48,449 bases of DNA from an uncultured bacterium (GCA_949297015.1 CASFRF010000008.1:1-48449), one strand, 5' to 3'. Positions 1-9,469 are shown, counted from the stretch's first letter. Numbers and translations: made by a program. Notes: a model not told the origin generated them from the letters alone.

Positions 1-4
1 CGCC

Positions 5-118
5 GGGCCTCCCCTGACCATCACACCGGGGACCGACTCGCCGGGACTCCCCGGACCATCACACCGGGGACCGACGCGCAGGGACTCCCCGGACCATCAC
101 ACCGGGGACCGACGCGCA
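5..118. repeat. Three tandem copies of a 38-bp repeat
   Basis: Three head-to-tail 38-bp units lie at 5-42, 43-80 and 81-118. Units 2 and 3 are identical; unit 1 differs at a few positions. A fourth unit breaks off after two bases at 119. The array begins at the window edge, so its true length is unknown. There are no spacers, so it is a minisatellite and not CRISPR. It sits just downstream of the valS stop codon and no convincing gene crosses it. Confidence 0.9.
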
Positions 119-137
119 GGTACCTCGCTTTTCTTTG

Positions 138-170
138 CTTACTTTCTTTTCACGCGGAAAAGAAAGTAAG
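138..170. terminator. Perfect hairpin spanning the valS stop codon
   Basis: The arms CTTACTTTCTTTTC (138-151) and its exact complement (157-170) form a 14-bp stem with a 5-nt loop. One arm encodes the last residues of ValS and the stop codon lies at the loop. No U-tract follows on the minus strand, so this is a terminator-like or 3'-end-stabilising hairpin and not a textbook intrinsic terminator. Confidence 0.6.
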
Positions 171-2810
171 GAGGAGGGATTCGGTACGGGCGAGTTTGTC
201 TTCGAGTTCGGCCAGGTGGAGTTTGGCGTCGGCGACAACCTGGGGGGGAGCTTTGGCGAGGAAGCGCTCGTTGCTGAGTTTGGCGCGACTGCCGGCGATC
301 CAGCCGAGGAGGTCTTTTTTCTGTTTTTCGAGTTTTTTCCGTTCCTCATCCAAGTCGATCAGGCCGTTCAGGGGCAGATAGATGGTGCCGAGCTGTTCGA
401 GCTGGGAGGGGGCGACGCCGTTTTGTTCGCGGTCGTATTCGGCCAGGTTGATTTCGAGGGCTTCGGCGTTCAGGAGGAGCAGGAGGGTATCCTGTTCCTG
501 TTTCAGGAAGGCGGCGGCCTCGGGGCTGGCGGCTTTGATATAGAATTTGACGCGGCGGTCGGAGAGGTTGTAAGTGGCTTTCAGCGCCCGGCCGGCGCGG
601 ACGAGGGCGAACTTGCCGTCGACCTGAGAGATCAGGGAGGGTTCGGCCTGGAGTTCGTCGTTTTCGGGATAGGGCTCGTACATGATGGTTTCGTTTTCGC
701 CGAGGAAGCCCATCTGGTGGGCGAGTTCTTCGGTGACGAAGGGCATGAACGGGTGGAGGGCGCGAAGGATACGGAACAATGCGTAATCGAGGACAGCGAT
801 GGCGCGTTCGCGATCGGCGCCGCCGGCGCGGAGGGGAACTTTTTCGGCTTCGATAAACCAGTCGCAATAACCGCTCCAGATCAGTTCATAGAGGTCGTGG
901 GCGGCGGTATGGAACCGGAAGTCGCGCAACGACTCCTGGACGGAGAGGATCAGGGAATTGAGTTTGGTCAGCATCCAGCGTTCGTCGGCGGAGAGTCCGG
1001 CGCGGAGTTCCGGCGAGAGTTCGCGGAAGTTGGCGGTGACGGGGCCCTGAAGCTGACGGAAGCGGCAGGCGTTCCACAATTTATTGGCGAAATTCCGGCC
1101 CAGTTCGCACTTTTCGTTGCTGTAGCGGATATCCATGCCCACGGGGGCGATATAGATAATGGAGAAGCGCAGGGCGTCGGCGCCGTAGTCGCGGATAACG
1201 TCCAGGGGGTCGGGGGAATTGCCCAGGGATTTGGAGAGTTTCCGGCCCTGTTCGTCGCGGATGATGCTGGTGAAGTAGACGTTCCGGAAGGGGATTTCGC
1301 CAGTAAATTCGCAACCGGCCATAATCATCCGGGCGACCCAGAAGAAGATGATATCCGGGCCGGTGACCAAGTCGCCGGTGGGATAGAAATACTTCAGTTC
1401 CGGGGTCGGTTCCGGCCAGCCCATGATGGAGAACGGCCAGAGCCAGCTGGAGAACCAAGTATCGAGCACGTCTTCATCCTGACGCCAGGGGCCGGGGGTG
1501 GTCGGGGCCTCCATTCCGACATAGACTTCACCGGTATCGTCGTTGTACCAAGCGGGGATACGGTGTCCCCACCAGATCTGGCGAGAGATGCACCAATCCT
1601 GAATATTCTCCATCCAGTGGAAGTAGGTTTTGCTCCAGCGTTCGGGATAGAACTTGATTCGTCCGGACTTGACCGCCTCGATTGCGGGTTTGGCCAGTTC
1701 CTTCATATTGCAGAACCACTGGAAACTGACCAGCGTCTCGATCGGCACATCGCCGCGTTCGGAGTAGCCGACGGCGTGGACCAGATCTTCGATTTTCTCG
1801 ACCAGTCCCTGTTCGGTGAGCATTTCGACGGCCTTCTTCCGGGCGGCGAAGCGCTCCATGCCCGCGAACTCGGCGCCGCAGCGGGCGTTCAAGCTGGCGT
1901 CGGGATTCATGATGTTAATGACTTCGAGCTGATGGCGCTTGCCGACCTCGAAGTCGTTCGGATCGTGGGCCGGGGTGATTTTGACGCAGCCGGTACCTTT
2001 GGTCGGATCGGCGTGTTCATCGGCGATGATCGGGATCTCCCGGTCGGTCAGGGGGAGTTTGACGGTTTTCCCGATCAGATGCCGGTACCGCGGATCGTCG
2101 GGATGGACTGCCACGGCGGTATCGCCGAACAGCGTCTCCGGGCGGGTGGTCGCCACCACCAGATAGCCGGAGCCGTCGGTCAGCGGGTAGCGCAGGTGGT
2201 AGAACTTTCCGGGGACCTCTTTGTAGATCACTTCCTCGTCGGAAAGCGCGCTCTTGGCCACCGGGCACCAGTTGATCATCCGCTGTCCGCGGTAGATGTA
2301 GCCTTTGCGATAGAGTTCCACGAAGACCTTGCGCACCGCGCGGGAGAGTCCCTCATCCATGGTGAAGCGCTCACGCTCCCAGTCGCAGGAGCAGCCGAGC
2401 TTGCGCAGCTGGCGGATGATGGTGCCGCCGTACTGCTCCTTCCACTGCCAGACCCGCCGGATAAACTCCTCGCGGCCCAGTTCGTCGCGGCCGGTGTTCT
2501 CCTCTTTGCGCAGGTACTTTTCGACCCGGGCTTCGGTGGCGATTCCGGCGTGGTCGGTGCCGGGGAACCAGCAGCACTCGAACCCCTTCATCCGGTGATA
2601 GCGGATCAGAATATCCTGCAACGTATTGTTGAGCACATGGCCCAGGGTCAGGATGCCGGTCACGTTCGGCGGCGGGATGACGATCGAATAGGCCGGTTTG
2701 GCCGGATCGGGTTTGCCGCGGAAGCAGCCCTGCCGCTCCCAGAACTCATACCACTTATTTTCAAATTCCGCCGGCTCGCAGGCCTTGGGCATGGACTGTT
2801 GGTTGCTCAT
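150..2810 (-). CDS. valS: Valyl-tRNA synthetase
   Basis: Class I aminoacyl-tRNA synthetase charging tRNA-Val in the cytoplasm, 886 residues, close to the usual ValS length. Seen: PPPNVTG before the first signature, KLSKS at about 524-528, the CP1 editing-domain stretch with TTRPETLFGDTAVAV, and a C-terminal coiled-coil arm with many Lys/Glu residues. The HIGH motif reads TLGH (55-58), so its first His is Thr. The start is placed at 2810 and not at an in-frame ATG at 2831, because GAGGAT lies at SD distance before 2810 and the upstream ATG falls in the 24-nt gap behind leuS. It is second in a leuS-valS operon. The pairing of two related class I synthetases is plausible for co-expression but is not a universal arrangement. 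Confidence 0.96.
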   Translation of the reverse strand: MSNQQSMPKACEPAEFENKWYEFWERQGCFRGKPDPAKPAYSIVIPPPNVTGILTLGHVLNNTLQDILIRYHRMKGFECCWFPGTDHAGIATEARVEKYLRKEENTGRDELGREEFIRRVWQWKEQYGGTIIRQLRKLGCSCDWERERFTMDEGLSRAVRKVFVELYRKGYIYRGQRMINWCPVAKSALSDEEVIYKEVPGKFYHLRYPLTDGSGYLVVATTRPETLFGDTAVAVHPDDPRYRHLIGKTVKLPLTDREIPIIADEHADPTKGTGCVKITPAHDPNDFEVGKRHQLEVINIMNPDASLNARCGAEFAGMERFAARKKAVEMLTEQGLVEKIEDLVHAVGYSERGDVPIETLVSFQWFCNMKELAKPAIEAVKSGRIKFYPERWSKTYFHWMENIQDWCISRQIWWGHRIPAWYNDDTGEVYVGMEAPTTPGPWRQDEDVLDTWFSSWLWPFSIMGWPEPTPELKYFYPTGDLVTGPDIIFFWVARMIMAGCEFTGEIPFRNVYFTSIIRDEQGRKLSKSLGNSPDPLDVIRDYGADALRFSIIYIAPVGMDIRYSNEKCELGRNFANKLWNACRFRQLQGPVTANFRELSPELRAGLSADERWMLTKLNSLILSVQESLRDFRFHTAAHDLYELIWSGYCDWFIEAEKVPLRAGGADRERAIAVLDYALFRILRALHPFMPFVTEELAHQMGFLGENETIMYEPYPENDELQAEPSLISQVDGKFALVRAGRALKATYNLSDRRVKFYIKAASPEAAAFLKQEQDTLLLLLNAEALEINLAEYDREQNGVAPSQLEQLGTIYLPLNGLIDLDEERKKLEKQKKDLLGWIAGSRAKLSNERFLAKAPPQVVADAKLHLAELEDKLARTESLLLTFFSA

Positions 2811-2834
2811 CGTAGTTTTATCCTCAATCATAGC

Positions 2835-5381
2835 TTACATCACAATATTGACCAGACGCCCGGGGACACAGATCACTTTCTTCACCGGTTTGCCGCCGAG
2901 CGCGGCGATCACAGCCGGATCGGCCAGCGCCTGTTTTTCCATCTCCTCGCGGGAGGCGTCAACCGCCATCTGCAACCGGGCGCGGGGTTTGCCCAGGACC
3001 TGAACCAGAATTTCGCAGGTTTCGACCTTGAGCGCCGCTTCATCCCACTCCGGCCAGGGGCGGTAGGCGATGCTTTCCTGATGTCCGAGCATCTCGTTCA
3101 ACTCCTCGCCGAGGTGGGGTGCAAATACCGACAAGAGCTGGACATAGACCTCCGCCGCCTCGCGCGGGAGCTCCGGATTCCGGCTGAATTCGTTGAGGAA
3201 GATCATCAACTGGCTGATCGCGGTGTTGAAGGAAAACGCCTCCAAATCCTCGGTCACCTTCTTGATGGTCGCGTGCAGCACCCGGCGCTCATCGGCGGTC
3301 AGCGGACGCTCCACGATCCTGCTTTCGGCGATCAGCCGGAAGGAGCGCCGGAGGAAGCGGCACACGCCCTCCACGCCTTTGGTGTTCCAGGGCTTGGTCG
3401 CCTCCAGGGGCCCCATGAACATCTCATAAAGGCGCATGCTGTCGGCGCCGTACTCCTTGATCACATCGTCGGGATTGACCACGTTGCGCAGCGACTTGGA
3501 CATCTTGGCCGGGAACTCGGTCAGCGGCTCATGCGTGAGCTTGGAAACCGGCCCTTCGGGGGTGAACTCCACCTGATCGTTGGGCACGAGCGCGCCGCGG
3601 GCGTCCTTGTACGAAAGCCCGAGAATCATGCCCTGATTGATCAGCTTCCGGAACGGCTCCGGCGTGCTCACCAGCCCGAGATCGAACAGCACCTTGTGCC
3701 AGAACCGGGCATACAGCAAATGCAATACTGCGTGCTCGGCGCCGCCGACGTAGAGATCCACCGGCATCCAGTAGCGCTCCTTGGCCGGATCCCAGGGCCG
3801 CTCGGAGTTGTGCGGATCGATGTAGCGCAGATAGTACCAGCAGCTGCCCGCCCACTGCGGCATGGTGTTGGTTTCGCGCCGTCCCCGGCGTCCGGTTTTG
3901 GGATCGACGTAGTTCAGCCACTCCCGGGCCCGGGCCAGCGGCGGCTCACCGGAGCCGGTCGGCTTGAAATCCTCCAGTTCCGGGGGCAGCACCGGCAACT
4001 CGTCGTCGGGCACCAGCTCGATCGAGCCATCTTCGTAATGAACAATGGGGAACGGTTCGCCCCAGTAACGCTGACGGCTGAAGAGCCAGTCGCGCAGTTT
4101 GTACTTGACCGCCTCGCGGCCGAGACCGCGCGCACTCAGCCACTCGGTGGCCGCCTTTTTCGACTCGGCCACGGCCATGCCGTTGAGATCGAGCCCTTCG
4201 ACGTTGGCGGAATTGATCAGCTTGCCGTCGCCGGTCCAGCAGGCTTTGCCCGCCAGCACCTGCGCCTTGAGTTCCGGGTCGCAATCGGCGCCCGGCTCGA
4301 TGATGCACTTCACCGGCAGCTGGAACGCGGCGGCGAAATCGAAGTCACGGGTATCGTGCGCGGGGACCGCCATGATCGCCCCGGTACCGTAGCTGGCCAG
4401 CACATAGTCGGCGACCCAGATCGGCAGTTTCCCGCCGTTGACCGGATTGACGGCATAGGCGCCGGTGAAGGCGCCGGTCTTCTCGGTGGCCAGTTCGGTA
4501 CGGTCCAGATCGCTCTTGCGGGCCGCGGCCTCCTGATAAGCTCTGACCGCCTCGCGCTGTTCCGGGGTTACGATCCGGTTGACCAGCGGATGTTCGGGAG
4601 CCAGCACCAGATAGGTGGCCCCGAAGAGCGTATCCGGACGGGTGGTGTAGACTGTGATCGACTCGCCGCCGGTGGTCCGGAAGATCACTTCGGCGCCGGT
4701 CGATTTGCCGATCCAGTTGCGCTGCATCTCCTTGACGCCCTCCGGCCAGTCCAGTTCGTCGAGGTCGGTCAGCAACCGCTCGGCGTAGTCGGTGATCCGG
4801 AGCATCCACTGCTTCATGGGCTTGCGCACCACCGGGTGGTTGCCACGTTCGCTGCGGCCGTCGATCACCTCTTCGTTGGCCAGCACGGTACCAAGGGCGG
4901 GGCACCAGTTCACGGGCACTTCATCCAGATAGGCCAGTCCCTTGCGGTACAACTGGGCGAAGATCCACTGAGTCCACTTGAAATAGTCGGCGTCGGTGGT
5001 GTTGATTTCGCGATCCCAGTCGTAGCTGAAGCCCAGTGCCTTGATCTGCTCCCGGAAGCGGTCGACGTTCTTCCGGGTGGTGATCGCCGGATGGGTTCCG
5101 GTCTCCACCGCGTACTGTTCGGCTGGGAGTCCGAAGGCGTCCCAGCCCATCGGATGGAGCACGTTGAAGCCGCGCATCCGCTTGTAGCGGCAGATGATGT
5201 CGGTGGCGGTATAGCCCTCCGGATGGCCGACGTGCAGCCCGGCGCCACTCGGATAGGGGAACATGTCCAGAACGTAGTATTTCGGTTTTTCCGAAAAATC
5301 CGGAGCTTTGAAGGTCTTGTGCTGATCCCAATACCGCTGCCACTTGGCCTCGATTGCGGTAAAGTCGTAATCACGTGCCAT
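2835..5381 (-). CDS. leuS: Leucyl-tRNA synthetase
   Basis: Charges tRNA-Leu; bacterial-type class I LeuS of 848 residues. Seen: HVGH at 50-53 within an [23 protein letters not shown] N-terminus, [15 protein letters not shown], the CP1 editing domain with [12 protein letters not shown] at about 246-257, and KMSKS at 626-630 followed by NVVNPDDVI. The anticodon-binding and C-terminal domains are complete. An AAGGTG Shine-Dalgarno stands 6 nt before the ATG. It is the first gene of the leuS-valS pair and is divergent from adhE. No T-box-like leader was recognised upstream. Confidence 0.97.
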   Translation of the reverse strand: MARDYDFTAIEAKWQRYWDQHKTFKAPDFSEKPKYYVLDMFPYPSGAGLHVGHPEGYTATDIICRYKRMRGFNVLHPMGWDAFGLPAEQYAVETGTHPAITTRKNVDRFREQIKALGFSYDWDREINTTDADYFKWTQWIFAQLYRKGLAYLDEVPVNWCPALGTVLANEEVIDGRSERGNHPVVRKPMKQWMLRITDYAERLLTDLDELDWPEGVKEMQRNWIGKSTGAEVIFRTTGGESITVYTTRPDTLFGATYLVLAPEHPLVNRIVTPEQREAVRAYQEAAARKSDLDRTELATEKTGAFTGAYAVNPVNGGKLPIWVADYVLASYGTGAIMAVPAHDTRDFDFAAAFQLPVKCIIEPGADCDPELKAQVLAGKACWTGDGKLINSANVEGLDLNGMAVAESKKAATEWLSARGLGREAVKYKLRDWLFSRQRYWGEPFPIVHYEDGSIELVPDDELPVLPPELEDFKPTGSGEPPLARAREWLNYVDPKTGRRGRRETNTMPQWAGSCWYYLRYIDPHNSERPWDPAKERYWMPVDLYVGGAEHAVLHLLYARFWHKVLFDLGLVSTPEPFRKLINQGMILGLSYKDARGALVPNDQVEFTPEGPVSKLTHEPLTEFPAKMSKSLRNVVNPDDVIKEYGADSMRLYEMFMGPLEATKPWNTKGVEGVCRFLRRSFRLIAESRIVERPLTADERRVLHATIKKVTEDLEAFSFNTAISQLMIFLNEFSRNPELPREAAEVYVQLLSVFAPHLGEELNEMLGHQESIAYRPWPEWDEAALKVETCEILVQVLGKPRARLQMAVDASREEMEKQALADPAVIAALGGKPVKKVICVPGRLVNIVM

Positions 5382-5435
5382 AATTCACACCTTATTTGTC
5401 GTTGATTTTGAACCAAATTCGTTACTATTCAAAGT

Positions 5436-5441
5436 AATATA
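5436..5441 (-). promoter_or_regulatory. Possible -10 element for leuS-valS
   Basis: Minus-strand TATATT about 55 nt before the leuS start matches the -10 form seen at other promoters in this window. The matching -35 is poor (CTTTTT at 17 bp), so the call is tentative. Confidence 0.35.
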
Positions 5442-5627
5442 CACCCTCATTCCAATAAAAAAAGTTGGGAAGTGGAAAAAGCGTTGAATTTTCCCGGCTC
5501 GGGGGGTGTTCCCCGGATCCCGAAGATCGCCGTTCCGCCCCCCGGCCCCGCTGTGACGGCGGGAATTTTCAGGCCGGGGAAAGCGGGGGGATAAAAACGA
5601 TGGGAAGGGGACAAAAAAAGGGGCGAA

Positions 5628-5647
5628 ATCGATATTTTTTTATCGAT
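5628..5647. promoter_or_regulatory. adhE operator 1 (ATCGATA-N6-TATCGAT)
   Basis: Perfect inverted repeat of 7-bp arms with a 6-bp T-tract spacer. It ends 5 bp before the -35 hexamer of the adhE promoter. Each arm contains the self-palindrome ATCGAT, so the site can also be read as a 14-bp-spaced direct repeat. The regulator is unknown. Confidence 0.75.
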
Positions 5648-5652
5648 AGCAC

Positions 5653-5680
5653 TTGAAAAAGCCCGAAAAGGGGGTATAGT
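5653..5680 (+). promoter_or_regulatory. adhE promoter
   Basis: TTGAAA (5653-5658), 16-bp spacer, TATAGT (5675-5680). The expected start site is near 5687, giving a leader of about 60 nt. The TATAGT -10 recurs at other genes in this window. The promoter is flanked on both sides by identical inverted repeats. Confidence 0.75.
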
Positions 5681-5685
5681 AAGGC

Positions 5686-5705
5686 ATCGATACAAAAATA
5701 TCGAT
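5686..5705. promoter_or_regulatory. adhE operator 2 (ATCGATA-N6-TATCGAT)
   Basis: Second copy of the operator-like repeat, with the same arms and same 6-bp spacing but a different spacer sequence (CAAAAA). It overlaps the predicted transcription start, 58 bp centre-to-centre from operator 1. Conservation of the arms but not the spacer argues for a protein-binding site. Confidence 0.75.
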
Positions 5706-5748
5706 ATTAAACGAACGAACCACGCAACCCAAGCGACGGAGGTGCACC

Positions 5749-8358
5749 ATGACTGAAAATATCACGCAAGAACAACAGGAAGCCATTCAGGCGGCAGAAC
5801 TGGAAAAGCTCATCGCCAGAGTGAAAGCGGCGCAGCAGATCTACGCCGGGTACAACCAAGAGCAGGTCGACGCGATTTTCCGCGCCGCCGCGCTGGCGGC
5901 GAACAACGCCCGGATCCCCCTGGCCAAGCAGGCGGTGGCCGAGACCGGCCGCGGCGTCGTGGAAGACAAGGTGATCAAGAACCACTTCGCCAGCGAGTAC
6001 ATCTACAACAAATTCAAAAACTTCAAGACCTGCGGCGTAATCGAGCGCGACGAGGCCTTCGGGCTGGAGAAGTGCGCCGAACCGATGGGCGTGATCGCCG
6101 GTATCGTCCCGACCACCAATCCGACTTCGACCGCCATCTTCAAAGCGTTGCTGGCGTTGAAGACCCGCAACGGCATCATCTTCAGCCCGCATCCGAGTGC
6201 AACCCAGTGCACCATCGCGGCGGCCAAAGTGGTGCTCGACGCGGCGGTCAAGGCGGGGGCGCCGCAGGACATCATCGCCTGGATCGAGCACCCCTCGGTG
6301 GCGCTTTCGGGTCAGCTGATGCGCAGTCCGGATATCGCGGTGATTCTGGCCACCGGCGGCCCGGGCATGGTCAAGGCGGCCTACTCTTCGGGCCGGCCGG
6401 CGCTCGGCGTCGGTCCCGGCAACACGCCGGTGCTGATGGATGAGACCTGCGATATTCAGATGGCGGTCAGCTCGGTGCTGATGAGCAAAACCTTCGACAA
6501 CGGCATGATCTGCGCCTCGGAGCAGTCGGTGCTGGCGGTCGAATCGATCTATGCGGAGGTCAAAAAGGAGTTCGTCCGGCGCGGCGCCTGCATTCTGACC
6601 AAGGCCGAGGCGGAGAAGGTCGCGGCGGTCATTCAGATCGACGGCAAGCTCAATCCGAAGATCGTCGGCCGGAGCGCGGCGACCATCGCCGAATGGGCGG
6701 GGGTCAAGGTTGCGCCGGAAACCAAGGTGCTGATCGGCGAAACCGACGGCGTCGGCCCCGACTATCCGTTCAGCCGCGAAAAGCTGTCGCCGGTGCTGGC
6801 GCTGTACAAGGTCAAGGACTACGAGGCGGGCATCGCCCGGGCGCAGGAACTGCTGAACTACGGCGGACTCGGCCACACCAGCGTGCTCTACACCGACCGG
6901 CACAACCGCGAGCGGATCGATCAGTTCGGTCACGCCATGAAGACCAGCCGTACGCTGATCAACATGCCGTCGAGCCAGGGCGCGATCGGCGACATCTACA
7001 ACTTCAAGCTGGAACCGTCGCTGACGCTGGGCTGCGGCAGCTGGGGCGGCAATTCGGTCAGCGCCAACGTGGCTCCGATCCATCTTCTGAACATCAAAAG
7101 CATCGCCGCGAGGAGAGAAAATATGCTGTGGTTCCGCGTTCCCCCGAAAGTCTATATGAAGTACGGCTGCCTGCCGGTGGCGCTGCGCGACCTGGCCGGG
7201 CGGCAGAAGGCGTTCATCGTCACCGACCGTTTCCTCTACAGCTCGGGGGTGCTGGACGACGTGCTCAAGCCGCTGGAGGAGCTCGGCATCCGTTATGAAA
7301 TCTTCGCCGACGTGCTGCCCGATCCGACGCTCTCCACCGCCCGGCAGGGACTGGCGCGGATGAATCAGTTCCAGCCGGATACGATCATCGCCGTAGGCGG
7401 CGGTTCGCCGATGGACGCGGCCAAGATCATGTGGCTGATGTACGAGCACCCGGAGGTCGATTTTGCCGACATCGCCATGCGTTTCATGGATATCCGCAAG
7501 CGGATCTACAAGTTCCCGAAACTCGGGGAGAAGGCGATCATGGTCGCGGTGCCGACCACTTCGGGAACCGGTTCGGAGGTGACCCCCTTCGCGGTGATCA
7601 CCGACGACGCCACCGGGCAGAAGTATCCGCTGGCCGATTACGAGCTGACCCCGAATATGGCGATTCTGGACACCAAACTGGTCATGGGCATGCCCAAGCG
7701 GCTGACCGCCTACAGCGGCATCGACGCTTTGACACACGCGCTGGAGGCGCGGGTTTCGGTGATGCAGACCGAGTTCTCGAACTCGATGGCCTACGAGGCG
7801 ACCAAGCTGATCTTCAAATATCTCAAGCGCTGTTATGACAACGGCGCCAACGACGAAGAGGCCCGGGAGAAGATGCACCACGCCTCCTGTCTGGCGGGTA
7901 TGGCCTTCGCCAACGCCTTCCTGGGGCTCTGCCACTCGATGGCGCACAAGCTCGGCGCCGCCTTCCATGTGCCGCACGGGCTGGCCAACGCGCTGCTGAT
8001 CTGCGAGATCATCAAGTACAACGCGACCGAAAACCCGGTCAAGCAGGGAACCTTCCCGCAGTACAAGTACCCCGATGCGATCGCGCACTACGCCAGCGTG
8101 GCCGATGAGCTCGGTCTGGCGGGCAAGACGGCGGAGGAGAAGGTGGCCGCCCTGATCCGGGCGATCGAAGAGCTCAAGGAGGCGGTCGGCATTCCCAAGT
8201 CGATCCAGGAGGCCGGAGTTCCGGAAAAGGAGTTCCTGGCCGGACTCGATGAGCTCTCGGAGAAGGCCTTCGACGATCAGTGCACCGGCGCCAATCCGCG
8301 CTATCCGCTGATCAGCGAGATCAAGGAGCTCTATCTCAAGGCCTATTACGGGAAATAA
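5749..8358 (+). CDS. adhE: Bifunctional aldehyde-alcohol dehydrogenase AdhE
   Basis: Two-domain fermentative enzyme that reduces acetyl-CoA to acetaldehyde and then to ethanol, regenerating two NAD+; the family assembles into cytoplasmic spirosomes. At 869 residues it has the usual AdhE length. Residues 1 to about 450 form the acetylating aldehyde dehydrogenase with catalytic Cys255 (NGMICASEQ). From about 460 it is an iron-dependent alcohol dehydrogenase with GGGSPMDAAK (550-559). The predicted Fe ligands Asp659, His663, His729 and His743 are all present. A GGAGGT Shine-Dalgarno precedes the ATG. It is monocistronic, with its own promoter flanked by paired operators and a strong terminator downstream. 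In other bacteria AdhE is controlled by redox sensors such as Rex, but the operator here does not match the Rex consensus I know. Confidence 0.97.
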   Translation: MTENITQEQQEAIQAAELEKLIARVKAAQQIYAGYNQEQVDAIFRAAALAANNARIPLAKQAVAETGRGVVEDKVIKNHFASEYIYNKFKNFKTCGVIERDEAFGLEKCAEPMGVIAGIVPTTNPTSTAIFKALLALKTRNGIIFSPHPSATQCTIAAAKVVLDAAVKAGAPQDIIAWIEHPSVALSGQLMRSPDIAVILATGGPGMVKAAYSSGRPALGVGPGNTPVLMDETCDIQMAVSSVLMSKTFDNGMICASEQSVLAVESIYAEVKKEFVRRGACILTKAEAEKVAAVIQIDGKLNPKIVGRSAATIAEWAGVKVAPETKVLIGETDGVGPDYPFSREKLSPVLALYKVKDYEAGIARAQELLNYGGLGHTSVLYTDRHNRERIDQFGHAMKTSRTLINMPSSQGAIGDIYNFKLEPSLTLGCGSWGGNSVSANVAPIHLLNIKSIAARRENMLWFRVPPKVYMKYGCLPVALRDLAGRQKAFIVTDRFLYSSGVLDDVLKPLEELGIRYEIFADVLPDPTLSTARQGLARMNQFQPDTIIAVGGGSPMDAAKIMWLMYEHPEVDFADIAMRFMDIRKRIYKFPKLGEKAIMVAVPTTSGTGSEVTPFAVITDDATGQKYPLADYELTPNMAILDTKLVMGMPKRLTAYSGIDALTHALEARVSVMQTEFSNSMAYEATKLIFKYLKRCYDNGANDEEAREKMHHASCLAGMAFANAFLGLCHSMAHKLGAAFHVPHGLANALLICEIIKYNATENPVKQGTFPQYKYPDAIAHYASVADELGLAGKTAEEKVAALIRAIEELKEAVGIPKSIQEAGVPEKEFLAGLDELSEKAFDDQCTGANPRYPLISEIKELYLKAYYGK

Positions 8359-8378
8359 GTCGGACGCAACTCCGATTC

Positions 8379-8424
8379 CAGGATCCGGGGAGCCGCCTGC
8401 CGGGCGGTTCCCCGGATCCTGTTT
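8379..8424 (+). terminator. adhE terminator
   Basis: A 13-bp perfect stem (8379-8391 with 8409-8421) whose inner bases also pair, followed by GTTTGT. It lies 20 nt after the adhE stop codon. Confidence 0.8.
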
Positions 8425-8449
8425 GTACGGCTCCAGGCGACTTCGGGGA

Positions 8450-8478
8450 TTGGCATTCCCGCAAATTCGCAGTATATT
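8450..8478 (+). promoter_or_regulatory. Promoter of the SGNH hydrolase gene
   Basis: TTGGCA (8450-8455), 17-bp spacer, TATATT (8473-8478). The leader to the chosen ATG at 8513 is about 28 nt. Confidence 0.7.
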
Positions 8479-8512
8479 CCTATTGACACCTCAACCACAA
8501 AGGAAGATGCTG

Positions 8513-9469
8513 ATGAAACTGCTGCCGCTTTTGTTCGCATTGCTGCTCTGCGGACTCCCGCTGACCGCCCGGGAACTGAAGGTGCTGATGATCGGGAACA
8601 GCTTCTCCCGGCCGGTGGTCCACAACCTGCCGCCGCTGGCCGCGGCCGGCGGACATCAGCTTTTGATCACCAATGCCTACATTCCGGGCTGTTCGCTGAA
8701 AACCCATTGGCAGAATCTCGAAAAGGCCGATCGCGATCCCTCGTTCCGCCCCTATCAGGTGACGACACGACGTACCGGCGATCCCCAAACCTCGAAGCCC
8801 GTTCCGGATCACCTCCCCCATCTGCTGAAACAGGAGTCCTGGGACCTCGTCACCATCCAGCAGGCCAGTCACGAAAGCTGGGATTACGCGAAATTTCAAC
8901 CCTGGGCCGACCGCCTGATCGAACGGATCCGCCGGGACGTGCCCGGAGCCGGGATCATGATTCAACAGACCTGGAGCTACCGGGCCGATGACCGCCGGAT
9001 TCTGCCCGGCGGCGTCTGGGGATTCGATCAGAACGGCATGTACGACCGGCTGGCCGCCGCCTACGACCGACTGGCCGCCGCCCATCAGCTCCGCCAGATT
9101 CCGGTCGGACGGGCGGTGCAGTACTTCCGGCAACAGACCCCGGTCAAGTTCACCCCCCTGCCCCCGGAGCAGCTGGCCAGACTGACGCCACCGGAACTGC
9201 CGCCGAATCAGCAGGGTGACGTGGTCGGCAACACCACCTGGTCCCGTCCCCGGAGCGAATCCGGCAAACCGGAACTCCGCAGCGACACCATTCACCTCAA
9301 TCCTGCCGGCGAGTATCTTCAGGCCTGCGTCTGGTACGCGGTGCTGTTCGAGGCCGATCCGGAGACCATCTCCTATACCCCGCCCCGGCTTGCCCCCGGA
9401 CTGGCCGCCCGGCTCCGGCACTGCGCCAAGCTCGCGGTGACGGCTCAGCCGACGCCGGACGTCCCCTGA
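8513..9469 (+). CDS. Secreted SGNH-fold hydrolase (DUF4886-like)
   Basis: 318-residue protein with an N-terminal signal peptide (hydrophobic segment ending near residue 19). The SGNH block I signature is GNSFS with nucleophile Ser30. The catalytic Asp-x-x-His block near the C-terminus is SDTIHL. This layout fits the DUF4886 group of SGNH hydrolases, often carbohydrate acetyl-esterases in glycan-degrading bacteria; the substrate cannot be read from sequence. The start at 8513 is preferred over the ATG two codons earlier because AGGA sits 8 nt before it but only 2 nt before the earlier one. It has its own promoter just behind the adhE terminator, so it is transcribed alone. Confidence 0.8.
   Translation: MKLLPLLFALLLCGLPLTARELKVLMIGNSFSRPVVHNLPPLAAAGGHQLLITNAYIPGCSLKTHWQNLEKADRDPSFRPYQVTTRRTGDPQTSKPVPDHLPHLLKQESWDLVTIQQASHESWDYAKFQPWADRLIERIRRDVPGAGIMIQQTWSYRADDRRILPGGVWGFDQNGMYDRLAAAYDRLAAAHQLRQIPVGRAVQYFRQQTPVKFTPLPPEQLARLTPPELPPNQQGDVVGNTTWSRPRSESGKPELRSDTIHLNPAGEYLQACVWYAVLFEADPETISYTPPRLAPGLAARLRHCAKLAVTAQPTPDVP

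Larger units (their letters stand above)
5382..5748. other. Divergent leuS/adhE intergenic region (367 bp)
   Basis: No gene is seen here. The leuS side is AT-rich with a possible -10 at 5436-5441. The middle (about 5490-5600) is GC-rich with runs of C and G and no recognised element. The adhE side (5628-5748) holds two 20-bp inverted repeats, a promoter between them and a GGAGGT Shine-Dalgarno at about 5738. Confidence 0.7.

Noticed and set aside
5..118. CRISPR array
   Set aside because: The repeats are directly adjacent with no spacers.
135..5405. Open frame of about 1756 codons on the plus strand
   Set aside because: It runs exactly antisense to valS and leuS. The composition (rich in Gly, Asp, Val, Phe, His) and lack of any domain are those expected from reverse-reading GC-rich genes with biased third positions.
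5382..5460. T-box riboswitch before leuS
   Set aside because: The leader is short and shows neither the T-box sequence nor a terminator/antiterminator pair.
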